DNA of 22,197 nucleotides from a virus. Under the pieces are notes generated by a model. It worked only from the letters and a program-made list of their open reading frames with translations. It made no database searches and had not been told where the DNA came from. The translations under genes were made by a program, and so were the position numbers. Below are positions 6,038 through 13,957 of this stretch, piece by piece. Positions within the stretch are counted from its first letter, which is position 1; every line of letters begins with the position of its first letter. The DNA is taken from positions 1 through 22,197 of the IMG/VR virus record IMGVR_UViG_3300021197_001694. One strand, written 5' to 3'.

Positions 6038-8848
6038 ATGTCAGTTAAAAATTACAGATTTGTATCCCCGGGAGTATTTGTCAACGAGATCGACAACTCC
6101 CAGCTTCCCGCATCTCCAGCAGGAATTGGTCCCGTCATTATTGGACGAGCAGAAAAAGGACCAGCTTTACGACCAGTTACAGTAAGCTCTTTTGAAGAGT
6201 ATGTTAATGTATTTGGTACACCAGCCCCAGGACAAGCTGGTGACGATGTATGGCGGGAAGGAACTGACAAATCAGCCACCACGTATGGCATGTATGCCGC
6301 ACAGGCATATCTGAGGAACAGTTCGCCTTTGACTTACATTCGCCTTAATGGCGCCGCAAACGCAAACGCCACCACAGCCGGGGCAGCTGGGTGGTCTGGT
6401 GACAATGCTTACGGCTTGTTCGTGTTTGAGTCGGGCTCCAGCGGAGAACCAATGACGGGCTCTCTTGCCGCTATTATTTACACTACTGATGGAACAGCAG
6501 GCGTTCGCTTGAGCGGTTCGCATTTCACTCTCTCCGGCGGCACCACGGCCCCTACGGGAGCTATCGACGCCATCGTCTCTGCAGTCGGTCCCGGACGAGA
6601 GTTCCGTCTTCTTATCGACAACTACAAAGGCACAGACGACCTTAACATAGTTTTCAACTTCAATCGCGACGATTCGCGTTACATTCGCAAGGTCCTCAAC
6701 ACTAACCCACAAATGACTAACGCTGCTACGGCAGGAGAGTCCCACGACCTTAACTATTTCCTAGGCGAGACATTTGATCACCACATGGAAACTACAGTGA
6801 CTGCGAGCGGCGCTTCTAATGTTTACGGTGCGATCGCGATCTTGAGAAGCTCCGGCACAAGCGCGGCCTCGGGAAGTACCTTTACTGATTCGCTTCAATC
6901 CGCACAGACCCCATGGATTATCAGTTCCCGTATGTCGCCGACCGATACTCCGATCAATCTGTTCCAGTTTCATGCTCTTGATGAGCCCGGAGACTGGTCT
7001 AACCGAAACATCAAAGTTTCCATTCAAGATATCAAGCGCTCCACCAACGACAGCACCGATTACGGTACTTTCTCGGTGGTTGTGCGCCAGTTGAGTGACA
7101 GCGACAACGTAGTGCGAGTCATCGAGCAGTTCAATAACTGCGATCTTAACCCCGACTCTTTAAACTATGTCGGACGCAAGATTGGAACCCAGTACCAAGA
7201 GTGGGAGCCTACTGATCGTCGGTACCGAACCCGCGGCGACTGGCCCAACAACTCTGCTTATGTTCGAATTAACGTTGCTTCTAACGTAGAAGCTGGTTCG
7301 ACCAACTCGTCACTTCTCCCATTCGGCTTCAAAGGCATCGTTAAGTATGACGATGAAGTCTTGACCTCAGGATCCGCCGCAGCGGATGGTAACTGGGCGT
7401 CCAAATCAGGCGACGCGACTGCCGGGGTCATCTACGCCGGACCATTCACTGCAAGATCAGGGACAGCAGCTACTGAGTTCAACATTGATATTGCTTACCC
7501 AGCCCCCGAGTTGCGAGTGAGTGCCAGCGACGGCAATCTTTCGAACCCCACCGACGCTTACTTCGGTCTCCAGACAGCTCGCTCTGCCGGCAGCTCGGTC
7601 TTCGCACAGTCCACAATTGACTTGATGCGCCCTCGCGGCGGCATCGTCGGATCGATGTTCAGTGTAGACTCGGCAGCCAATAAAACTGAACGTTCGGTTG
7701 ACTTTACTCTAGATGACATCTCGGGTTCCGAGGGTGTCTGGGTAAGTGGCTCACATAACAACGCTGGAGCCGGCTTGGGCTCCCTTACCTATGTGAACGG
7801 CGCAGTGAGCGGTGTACTCGACCAAGGTTATGATCGTTTCACCGTCCCAATGAATGGCGGTTTCGATGGTGTTAATGTCAGGAACATGGATGCCTTCGCC
7901 AACATCAACATCGGTAGCTCCGAGACAACAAGTTATACCTTTAACACTCTGCGACGTACTATCGATGCTATCTCGGATCCAGAGGTTGTTGAGATGAATC
8001 TTGCTGCAATCCCCGGTCTCACACAGGAAGGTCTTACAACGAACCTTATCAATGTGTGTGAAGATCGAGCGGATGCACTCGCAGTCATCGATCTACCGAA
8101 TGCCTTCCAGCCTCGCGAAGAGGGTGAGGAAATCAAGCGCCTTAATGAGTCGAGCACTATTACAACTCTGATTAACGGTCTCCGTTCGCGAGGACTTAAC
8201 TCCTCCTACGGCTGCACCTACTACCCATGGGTTCGTGCACGAGACACCATCAACGGCGCGTTTGTATGGCTCCCGCCATCCATCCCAGCTATCGGTACAT
8301 TCTCTAGCTCGCAGCGCAAGACGCAGGTCTGGTTCGCACCAGCCGGCTTCAACCGCGGCGGACTCACAGAAGGTTCCGCAGGCATCCCAGTCGTTGACGT
8401 AGCCCACCAGCTGCGACGTAAGGATCGTGATGACCTTTACACAGCGAACATTAACCCAATCGCCAAGTTCCCAGCAGAGGGTATCGTAATCTTCGGTCAG
8501 AAGACTCTACAGGTTACACCTTCCGCTCTGGACCGTATTAACGTCCGACGCCTGATGATCTTCGTGAAGAAGCGCATTTCCCAGATTGCATCTGGACTGC
8601 TCTTTGATCCAAACGTCAAGCAGACATGGTTGCGATTCAAGGGACAGGTCGACCCCTTCTTGGCTAACGTCAAGACAAACTTTGGTTTGACTGACTACAA
8701 GGTGGTCCTCGACAGTACTACCACGACCCCTGAACTAGTGGATCGAAACATCCTCTACGCACAGATTTATCTGAAGCCAGCACGATCTATCGAGTTTATT
8801 GCAATTGATTTCAATATTACTAGAACGGGAGCATCGTTTGACGACTAA
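6038..8848 (+). CDS. gp18: Tail sheath protein (gp18-like), enlarged
   Basis: 936 residues from the ATG at 6038, which has AGAGGAG at 6021-6027; the TTG at 6008 lies only a few bases after the promoter element and is unlikely to be used. The N-terminus shows the sheath hallmark YRFVSPGVFVNEID, then GPVIIGRAEKGP. The C-terminal third has AEGIVIFGQKTLQ, DRINVRRLMIFVKKRISQIA, GLLFDPNVKQTWLRFKGQVD and the terminal SIEFIAIDFNITRTGASFDD, all typical of contractile sheath subunits. T4 gp18 is 659 residues; the extra 280 or so lie mainly between about 110 and 600, in Ser/Gly/Ala/Thr-rich segments such as TAGVRLSGSHFTLSGGTTAP, probably surface domains on the outer face of the sheath. The protein forms the contractile outer tube that drives the inner tube through the envelope. 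Codon use becomes more strongly optimised toward the conserved C-terminal core. Confidence 0.93.
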   Translation: MSVKNYRFVSPGVFVNEIDNSQLPASPAGIGPVIIGRAEKGPALRPVTVSSFEEYVNVFGTPAPGQAGDDVWREGTDKSATTYGMYAAQAYLRNSSPLTYIRLNGAANANATTAGAAGWSGDNAYGLFVFESGSSGEPMTGSLAAIIYTTDGTAGVRLSGSHFTLSGGTTAPTGAIDAIVSAVGPGREFRLLIDNYKGTDDLNIVFNFNRDDSRYIRKVLNTNPQMTNAATAGESHDLNYFLGETFDHHMETTVTASGASNVYGAIAILRSSGTSAASGSTFTDSLQSAQTPWIISSRMSPTDTPINLFQFHALDEPGDWSNRNIKVSIQDIKRSTNDSTDYGTFSVVVRQLSDSDNVVRVIEQFNNCDLNPDSLNYVGRKIGTQYQEWEPTDRRYRTRGDWPNNSAYVRINVASNVEAGSTNSSLLPFGFKGIVKYDDEVLTSGSAAADGNWASKSGDATAGVIYAGPFTARSGTAATEFNIDIAYPAPELRVSASDGNLSNPTDAYFGLQTARSAGSSVFAQSTIDLMRPRGGIVGSMFSVDSAANKTERSVDFTLDDISGSEGVWVSGSHNNAGAGLGSLTYVNGAVSGVLDQGYDRFTVPMNGGFDGVNVRNMDAFANINIGSSETTSYTFNTLRRTIDAISDPEVVEMNLAAIPGLTQEGLTTNLINVCEDRADALAVIDLPNAFQPREEGEEIKRLNESSTITTLINGLRSRGLNSSYGCTYYPWVRARDTINGAFVWLPPSIPAIGTFSSSQRKTQVWFAPAGFNRGGLTEGSAGIPVVDVAHQLRRKDRDDLYTANINPIAKFPAEGIVIFGQKTLQVTPSALDRINVRRLMIFVKKRISQIASGLLFDPNVKQTWLRFKGQVDPFLANVKTNFGLTDYKVVLDSTTTTPELVDRNILYAQIYLKPARSIEFIAIDFNITRTGASFDD

Positions 8849-8872
8849 AGAAGGACGGTTTTAAAAAGCCGC

Positions 8873-8880
8873 ACTACTTA
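8873..8880 (+). promoter_or_regulatory. Candidate late promoter variant, ACTACTTA
   Basis: ACTACTTA differs by one base from ACTATTTA and ends 28 nt before the tail tube ATG at 8909. It overlaps a small inverted repeat, CTACTT-AA-AAGTAG (8875-8888), which could also be a weak RNA hairpin. This is a weaker match than the other copies. Confidence 0.35.
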
Positions 8881-8908
8881 AAAGTAGAGACAACAGGAGA
8901 TTTCACTA

Positions 8909-9484
8909 ATGCCATTTTGGACCAGCGCCCTATCAGAACCAAAAAGACAACATCGTTTTTTGGTTACCCTTCCTAACCTTGCAACCGCCGACGGACGTTT
9001 TGCATACCAGCAGTATCTGGCAAAGATTGCCGCAAAGCCTTCTTACCAGATCAATGAGGTGGAACACAAGTTCCTCGGTAACACTTACTACTACCCCGGC
9101 ACTGTTTCATGGCAGGCTGTGGACATCACCATCGTTAACGCCATCAACCCAGATGGTAACGCTCTGTTGATGGAGGCACTTACCCAGTCGGGTTACTTGC
9201 TTCCAGATGTACAGGAAGATGTTTTCACCAATCCATCGCAGAACCCAGGAACGCTTAACAAGTTTGATTCGGTTAATGCTCTGGGTAACGTTGTCATTGA
9301 GGAACTTAACGGTCAGGGCGGTCTTGTAGGCGAGTGGACCTTGAATAACTCCTTCTTGACACGAGCTACTTTTGGAAATCTTGACTATAATGGTGATGAA
9401 ATCCTTAATGTTGAGATGTCAATCAGGTATGATTGGGCTACGTATGTATCAGGTCCCGGTGTTGACGCTGCCGTCGACCTGTAG
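8909..9484 (+). CDS. gp19: Tail tube protein (gp19-like)
   Basis: 191 residues, close to T4 gp19 (163). The N-terminus MPFWTSALSEPKRQHRFLV, then KPSYQINEVEHKFLGNTYYY and PGTVSWQAVDITIVNAINPD, is the classic gp19 core, and the C-terminus has LDYNGDEILNVEMSIRYDWA. The protein polymerises into the rigid inner tube through which DNA passes. It directly follows the sheath gene, as in T4. AGGAG at about 8896 precedes the ATG. Codon use is strongly optimised, matching a high-copy virion protein. Confidence 0.92.
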   Translation: MPFWTSALSEPKRQHRFLVTLPNLATADGRFAYQQYLAKIAAKPSYQINEVEHKFLGNTYYYPGTVSWQAVDITIVNAINPDGNALLMEALTQSGYLLPDVQEDVFTNPSQNPGTLNKFDSVNALGNVVIEELNGQGGLVGEWTLNNSFLTRATFGNLDYNGDEILNVEMSIRYDWATYVSGPGVDAAVDL

Positions 9485-9498
9485 AAAGAAGGTGAATA

Positions 9499-10344
9499 GT
9501 GTCTAGGAGAAATAATCTAGAGCGGACAGGCGCCCCGCAAGCAGATGCGCCCGCACCATTAGAAATCGAAGGAGGCTCGGACCTTTTTGCTTTTGTAAAC
9601 CCGACGGAGTTTGTTGAACTCCCAAGTCGCGGTGCGTATTATCCCGAAGGGCACCCCCTTCACAATAAAGCTGTTATTGAGATCAAACACATGACAGCCA
9701 AGGAAGAAGATATTCTAACTTCCGAAGCGCTTTTAAGAAACGGACTAGCAGTCGATCGTCTCCTAGAATCGGTTATCATTGATAATCGTATTAAGGTAGC
9801 GGACCTGCTTCTTGGAGACAAGAATGCCATCTTGATTGCGACGCGCATGACAGGCTTTGGACCCTTCTATGAAGTAAATGCCACCTGTCCCTCATGCGAC
9901 CGCAAGTCGGATTATACTTTTAACCTCACCGAGCTTCAGACCCGCGAGGTCACGCTTGGCGATAATGTAGCCGACGAGGGCAACGGTGTGTTCTCTTTTG
10001 ATCTTCCGGTGAGTAAGGTTCGTATCTATGTGCGCCTTCTTACTACACGTGATGAAGATAACATTACATCTCTGCTTATTAGCAAAGACGGTACCACTGC
10101 TTCTAATCCTATTACGGGCTTACTTAAGGCTGTCGTAGTGGGAGCCAATGAGCACACCGACCCCGCCACTGTTCATAAGTTTATAGAGATGATGCCTATC
10201 CCAGATGTGAAGCATTTGCGCACTACTTATGAGAACCTTAAACCCGATGTTGACCTTCGTTTTGATTATACATGCCCCCTTTGCCACGAAGAAGGAAAGG
10301 TAGGTATGCCCTTGACGGCACAGTTTTTTTGGCCTGACCAGTAA
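9499..10344 (+). CDS. gp26: gp26-like baseplate / tail assembly protein, zero-frame product
   Basis: 281 residues with a GTG start at 9499 preceded by GAAGG at 9488-9492. The sequence VELPSRGAYYPEGHPLHNKA, then VIEIKHMTAKEEDILTS and NGLAVDRLLESVI, matches the family of T4 gp26, a baseplate hub subunit. Two CxxC pairs, C130/C133 (CPSC) and C259/C262 (CPLC), should form a zinc site. The gene lies between the tail tube and tape measure genes, which is where most tailed phages encode their tail assembly chaperone. Its last codons read CAG TTT TTT TGG CCT GAC CAG TAA. The T7 run lies only four codons before the stop, and a 60-codon frame continues in +1 (equivalent to -2). The zero-frame protein is therefore probably the major form of a two-product gene. 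Confidence 0.8.
   Translation: MSRRNNLERTGAPQADAPAPLEIEGGSDLFAFVNPTEFVELPSRGAYYPEGHPLHNKAVIEIKHMTAKEEDILTSEALLRNGLAVDRLLESVIIDNRIKVADLLLGDKNAILIATRMTGFGPFYEVNATCPSCDRKSDYTFNLTELQTREVTLGDNVADEGNGVFSFDLPVSKVRIYVRLLTTRDEDNITSLLISKDGTTASNPITGLLKAVVVGANEHTDPATVHKFIEMMPIPDVKHLRTTYENLKPDVDLRFDYTCPLCHEEGKVGMPLTAQFFWPDQ
10324..10330 (+). other. Candidate programmed frameshift site (T7 run)
   Basis: Seven consecutive T residues at the end of the gp26-like gene, read TTT TTT TGG in frame zero. A +1 slip of the P-site Phe tRNA (TTT at 10327-10329 to 10328-10330), or a -2 slip on the same run, enters the downstream frame at GGC (10331). The zero-frame stop TAA is at 10342. Shifts by +1 or -2 have precedents in phage structural genes (Listeria PSA and Mu). 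Confidence 0.6.
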
Positions 10345-10513
10345 GTACCAAGCAGCAGTCTACGAAGAGTTCTTTCTCCTTAAGCATCACGGCGGTTGGT
10401 CGTTCACAGAATTGTATAATTTGCCCATTGCTTTGCGCCGTTGGTTCCTCGAACGTTTATCGTCCGAGTTTAAGAAACAAAAGGAGCAAACGCAGAAAGC
10501 GAGAACAAAGTAA
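10331..10513 (+). CDS. Frameshift extension of the gp26-like gene (60 codons, no ordinary start)
   Basis: This frame, +1 relative to the gp26-like gene, is closed by TGA at 10313 and runs open to TAA at 10511. It translates as GLTSKYQAAVYEEFFLLKHH, then GGWSFTELYNLPIALRRWFL and ERLSSEFKKQKEQTQKARTK, a convincing protein with conserved-looking aromatic and Gly residues and a basic helical tail. It has no ATG or GTG; the first TTG (10412) is already past the conserved-looking part and lacks a Shine-Dalgarno site, and a CTG at 10334 also lacks one. The simplest reading is that it is made as a C-terminal extension of the upstream protein by frameshifting, giving about 337 residues. By analogy with lambda G/GT and other tail assembly chaperones, the fusion would bind the tape measure protein and the short form the tube protein. 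Low-level CTG initiation is the alternative. Confidence 0.65.
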   Translation, partial: GLTSKYQAAVYEEFFLLKHHGGWSFTELYNLPIALRRWFLERLSSEFKKQKEQTQKARTK

Positions 10514-10530
10514 ATTCTTTCTTTTTTCGA

Positions 10531-10538
10531 ACTATTTA
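10531..10538 (+). promoter_or_regulatory. Candidate late promoter, ACTATTTA element
   Basis: A perfect ACTATTTA in an AT-rich 48-nt gap (ACTATTTATATTTAAG), ending 23 nt before the ATG at 10562. It would add transcription for the small gene, tape measure and baseplate genes downstream. Confidence 0.5.
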
Positions 10539-10561
10539 TATTTAAGTAGGATACCTTCCCC

Positions 10562-10888
10562 ATGAGCAAATTAGTAAAACAAGCAATAGACCTTAACCAA
10601 ATTGGTAAACCCCTCACCGAAGCTTATTATACGGCTTTCGCGAATAAGGTACGGGATATGATGCTCGACCTTTATTATATGGGGTATGATGTCCCGATGA
10701 GTGTTACGGGCACCTCTGCACAAGTGGACTCATTCATGAAAGCCCTCAAGGGCGAAAAAAGGTACATGGATTCCTATCTCAAGCATGGACTTAATGATCC
10801 GGCAACAATGTCTTCTAAGCATGCTTTATCCAACTCCGTTAGACAATTTGAATTAGAGACTGGCTTAAGGTGGCCATTCAAAAACTAG
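10562..10888 (+). CDS. Small protein of unknown function between chaperone-like gene and tape measure
   Basis: 108 residues, not recognised. It is probably mostly helical, with an N-terminal SKLVKQAIDLNQIGKPLTEA, a Met/Tyr-rich stretch VRDMMLDLYYMGYDVP and a C-terminus ending GLRWPFKN. There is no signal peptide or membrane segment. The ribosome site is weak (TAGGA about 13 nt upstream), but a candidate late promoter stands immediately upstream and the tape measure gene starts 9 nt after the stop. The position suggests a tail or baseplate assembly role, but nothing in the sequence proves it. Confidence 0.7.
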   Translation: MSKLVKQAIDLNQIGKPLTEAYYTAFANKVRDMMLDLYYMGYDVPMSVTGTSAQVDSFMKALKGEKRYMDSYLKHGLNDPATMSSKHALSNSVRQFELETGLRWPFKN

Positions 10889-10897
10889 GAGTTTTAA

Positions 10898-12763
10898 ATG
10901 GCTACACTAGAAGAACTTAAACAAAGGCTCGAAGCCGAAGAGGCGCTCATCCAGATGGAGAATGAGCGTAAGGCTCAAATGAGCGACAGTATAGCGGACC
11001 TTAAGCTGGAACGCGCTCAACTGGAGAAGGGCACCGTCGCATACAGAGCCATGACGGCTCAGATCGCCGAAGAACTCCAAGAGCGCAGCGACCTCAACGC
11101 CCAAATCAAGCAGCAGACGGAAGATCTTAAGGCGCAAACTAAAGCCTACCAAGAGAACGAAAAGGTCGTTGCAAAGACGCAGGATCAATTGGAATCTCTT
11201 GCGGGGGGATTCCTATCTCTCAACACCAAGATGGGCAAGATGGCCCAGGGAATGTCCAACGGAGACATCAGCCTTAGTAAATTTGCCAAATCCGGAAAAG
11301 CAGGCGAATTCGCTCTTGGGCAACTAAAAGCCGCCGGCGCCAAAGTAGTCGACATGTTTATCGAGTTTGGTATGCAGCAAGATAAGGTCCTAGCCAACTT
11401 CCGCGCACAAACAGGCGCAGGTGATGAATTCAATGAGGTTATTCGCACTAGTGCACTGGACAATATCGCCCTAGGGGTTACTCTAGAGGAAACGGCTGGC
11501 GCCGTACGGGAACTCAAGAATGAGTATACCGATTTTACATACTTAAATGAGCAACAGCAGCGCGCTCTCACTAATACAACCACTATGCTTAACAAGTTGG
11601 GAATGAGCTTCTCGACACAAGCCTCCATCATGCAAACCGCAACCCAAGCCATGGGCATGGATGTGAAGCAAGCCAACAACCTGCTTGTGGATCTCGCATC
11701 TACCGCCCAATCCTTGGGAGTGGATGTTGAGAAACTAGGACAACAGTTTGCACAGAATGCCGATTTCCTAGTCCGGTTTGGTGAAGATGGTAAGGAAGTG
11801 TTTGAAGAGATGGCAGTAGCTGCCAAGGCTCTCGGCACCGAAATGAGTACTCTTGTTAAGGTAACTGACAAGTTCAAGACCTTTGATGAGGCTGGACGTT
11901 CTGTCGGACGCTTTAATGCAATCTTGGGCGGACCCTTCCTGAACTCTATGGACATGCTGAACGCCTCCTATGAGGACCCTATAGCGGGAATCCAGATGCT
12001 GCGAGAAGGCTTTGAGCAGGCTGGCAAGTCGGTTGAGGATTTAAGCGGAGCAGAACTCGAAGCATTTGCGAGCGCCCTTGGGCTCTCTACAACCGAAACA
12101 GTCGAGCTTTTAGGGAAATCGAATGAGGAATTGGAGCTTCAGCGTAAGACCCAGGAAGAAATGGCGGAAGCTGCCAGAAAGGCCCAGCCGGTGATGGATC
12201 AACTCTCTATGGCATTCAAGACGCTATTAGCCGATGGCAAGCCTTTGATAGACGTTTTCGTGCATCTTCTTGGTTATGTAGGGGACTTTGCCAAGTTCAT
12301 AGGATCCGCGGAGAACGCCATGGGCAAGTTTGTTAAAATTGGTATGGCTGCCGCAGGAATTGCAGCACTCGTCGGCGCCCCGTTTACTGGGGGGGCTTCC
12401 CTGATTACCTATGGGGCGATCGCGGGCACAGCCGGCTTAGCAGCGTTTGGCGGCGGAGGCGGCGGAGGCGGAGGCGGTGGAACCCCTCACTTCGCTACTG
12501 GCGGAACAGTCACCACTGAGCAGGCTATCGTTCACCCCGGCGAGATGCTGATTACAGGCGGACAGGGAACAGAGGTTGTCTCCCAGAAAGACTTTAAAGA
12601 ATTGCTAGACGGGCTGAAGAAGATGACAGCCAGCGGCGTTACCGGTGGTTCGCCAATACAGATCGCAGTCTACATCGGTCGGAAGAAGATTGACGATGTT
12701 GTGGTGGAAGCACTCAATTCACCAACAGGTAGGAAGGTCATAACCCCCTATTCTATGGTATAG
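10898..12763 (+). CDS. Tail tape measure protein (gp29 counterpart)
   Basis: 621 residues; T4 gp29 is 590. Residues 1-95 form a charged coiled coil (EELKQRLEAEEALIQ, IKQQTEDLKAQTKAY). The middle, about 120-450, is helical with Gln- and Ala-rich stretches. A hydrophobic region at about 478-517 (MAAAGIAALVGAPFTGG, AIAGTAGLAAFGG) could insert into the host membrane during DNA ejection. It is followed by a run of 11 glycines and the tape measure C-terminal signature PHFATGGTV, AIVHPGEMLITGGQGTEVV. The protein sets tail length, and its size predicts a tail slightly longer than that of T4 if the usual scaling holds. AGGAG precedes the ATG. It follows the chaperone-like frameshift cassette, the canonical tail-gene order. 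Confidence 0.85.
   Translation: MATLEELKQRLEAEEALIQMENERKAQMSDSIADLKLERAQLEKGTVAYRAMTAQIAEELQERSDLNAQIKQQTEDLKAQTKAYQENEKVVAKTQDQLESLAGGFLSLNTKMGKMAQGMSNGDISLSKFAKSGKAGEFALGQLKAAGAKVVDMFIEFGMQQDKVLANFRAQTGAGDEFNEVIRTSALDNIALGVTLEETAGAVRELKNEYTDFTYLNEQQQRALTNTTTMLNKLGMSFSTQASIMQTATQAMGMDVKQANNLLVDLASTAQSLGVDVEKLGQQFAQNADFLVRFGEDGKEVFEEMAVAAKALGTEMSTLVKVTDKFKTFDEAGRSVGRFNAILGGPFLNSMDMLNASYEDPIAGIQMLREGFEQAGKSVEDLSGAELEAFASALGLSTTETVELLGKSNEELELQRKTQEEMAEAARKAQPVMDQLSMAFKTLLADGKPLIDVFVHLLGYVGDFAKFIGSAENAMGKFVKIGMAAAGIAALVGAPFTGGASLITYGAIAGTAGLAAFGGGGGGGGGGGTPHFATGGTVTTEQAIVHPGEMLITGGQGTEVVSQKDFKELLDGLKKMTASGVTGGSPIQIAVYIGRKKIDDVVVEALNSPTGRKVITPYSMV
12449..12481 (+). repeat. GGN codon run encoding 11 glycines in the tape measure gene
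   Basis: A 33-base tract of GGC, GGA and GGT codons encodes residues 518-528, between the hydrophobic segment and the C-terminal domain. It probably forms a flexible linker. As a low-complexity repeat it could vary in length between relatives. Confidence 0.85.
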
Positions 12764-12777
12764 GAGAAAATTAGAAG

Positions 12778-13590
12778 ATGGCATATATCGAGACACCCAG
12801 TTTAGCTACAAATGATTTTTTCACCATTAAGTTTATCCACCTTCCTACTGAAACAGAGGTTCAGTTCAAGGGATGGGTCAATGAATTTTCCGATCAGTTC
12901 ACCTCAATCTGGAATGAGACTCCGGTATATGGACGTATGGACCCAATGTCGACCTTTCAACGGACTAGTCGACAGATCGCTCTTGCATTTTCCGTAGTCT
13001 CCGATTCTCGCCAAGAAGCAGTAGCAAATTTAGCCAATGTAAACGCACTCATCGAGTTTCTATACCCAGTATATCAGAAGAGCAGCGGCCGCAGTGTACA
13101 GAACACACTTAAGGCTGGTCCCCTCATTGGCATGCAGTGGACTAATCTTATCAGTGACGCTAGCTCGGGTGCTCGTCTTACCGGCTACCTCGGTGGATTA
13201 ACATACAGCCCGCAAATGGACCAAGGAGGGTTTGTACTCAAAGATCAGTCTGTAGAGACAGAAGCGAATGAGTTCACCACGTGGGATACCCGTACCAAGG
13301 TTGGTACCTCAAACACCACGGTTACCGATAAGCGATCTTACATTCCCAAGAGGCTAGATATCAATCTGGATTATACTGTATTGCATACCCATTTAACCGG
13401 CTGGTATAAAGATGGGCAAAATGGATATGTTTTTGGTGACAAGAATGTTAACGGTAAGTTTCCAAATGCTTCCTATATCAAAACAGTTACCAACATAGAT
13501 GCTGTTTCTACGACAGCGCCCGACGGTACCACCTCCGGCAGCTTAAGCGTGACTAATGATCTGACCAATGAAGCCTTGGTGCTGGAGTAA
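12778..13590 (+). CDS. Baseplate protein, candidate tail-tube initiator or cap (gp54/gp48 role)
   Basis: 270 residues. The N-terminal half reads FFTIKFIHLPTETEVQFKGW, NEFSDQFTSIWNETPVYGRM, DPMSTFQRTSRQIALAFSVV and LANVNALIEFLYPVYQ, a pattern I associate with small tube-like baseplate proteins in many myoviruses. The 'GRMDP...FQRT.R.I.L.F.V' section is a beta-sheet core like that of tube proteins. The second half has YIPKRLDINLDYTVLHTHLT and a Thr/Ser-rich tail. It lies between the tape measure and the gp53-like gene, where a protein linking hub and tube would be expected, so a role like T4 gp54 or gp48 is plausible but inferred. AGGAG lies 11 nt before the ATG. Confidence 0.55.
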   Translation: MAYIETPSLATNDFFTIKFIHLPTETEVQFKGWVNEFSDQFTSIWNETPVYGRMDPMSTFQRTSRQIALAFSVVSDSRQEAVANLANVNALIEFLYPVYQKSSGRSVQNTLKAGPLIGMQWTNLISDASSGARLTGYLGGLTYSPQMDQGGFVLKDQSVETEANEFTTWDTRTKVGTSNTTVTDKRSYIPKRLDINLDYTVLHTHLTGWYKDGQNGYVFGDKNVNGKFPNASYIKTVTNIDAVSTTAPDGTTSGSLSVTNDLTNEALVLE

Positions 13591-13604
13591 TAGAGGAATA
13601 TATC

Positions 13605-13949
13605 ATGGGAAACCGCTACGATAAACGAAGAATTGTCCTCAACGATGACGAAATGTATGAAAGCTTCATGCAGAATCGACACATGAGAAATATCCGGCAG
13701 TATGCTACGGGAATGTTAAAGTATCCTACCGTTGAAGAAATGAAAACCCTCACGCGTGTTCGCTATATCTGGAAAGCCGGCGACAGGTTCTATAAGTTAG
13801 CTATCGAGAACTACGGGAGTGCCCAGTACTGGTGGCTGATTGCCCTATTTAACCAGCGCCCAACAGATGCAAGCCTCAATGTCGGAGACCTCATTTATAT
13901 TCCATTGCCATTGGATGCCACGTTGAGAATGTTCGGACAAGAGGGGTAG
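13605..13949 (+). CDS. gp53: Baseplate wedge protein with LysM fold (gp53-like)
   Basis: 114 residues. A short N-terminal segment (NRYDKRRIVLNDDEMYESF) is followed by a LysM-type domain at about 55-105: YIWKAGDRFYKLAIENYGSA, QYWWLIALFNQRPTDASLNV and GDLIYIPLPLD. The 'W..GDRFYKLA...YG...YWW.IA..N...D..L..GD.IYIP' pattern is typical of gp53-type baseplate wedge proteins. In T4, gp53 clamps neighbouring wedges around the hub. T4 gp53 is 196 residues, so this is a reduced form. It is placed amid baseplate genes with a GAGGA ribosome site. Confidence 0.75.
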   Translation: MGNRYDKRRIVLNDDEMYESFMQNRHMRNIRQYATGMLKYPTVEEMKTLTRVRYIWKAGDRFYKLAIENYGSAQYWWLIALFNQRPTDASLNVGDLIYIPLPLDATLRMFGQEG

Positions 13950-13957
13950 ATAAAAAA

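Noticed and set aside
11185-11955. Reverse-strand open frame (256 codons) opposite the tape measure gene
   Set aside because: Antisense shadow of a helical, well-supported gene; low-complexity Ser/Ala/Arg composition and no supporting context.
12412-12640. Possible separate small gene or toxin around the Gly-rich, hydrophobic part of the tape measure gene
   Set aside because: The frame is continuous with the tape measure protein, and the Gly run plus FATGGTV signature belong to that family's normal C-terminal region.
13846-13853. CCTATTTA, a near match to the ACTATTTA motif, inside the gp53-like gene
   Set aside because: It is in mid-gene, far from any start codon, and encodes conserved-looking residues (ALFN), so it was not counted as a promoter.
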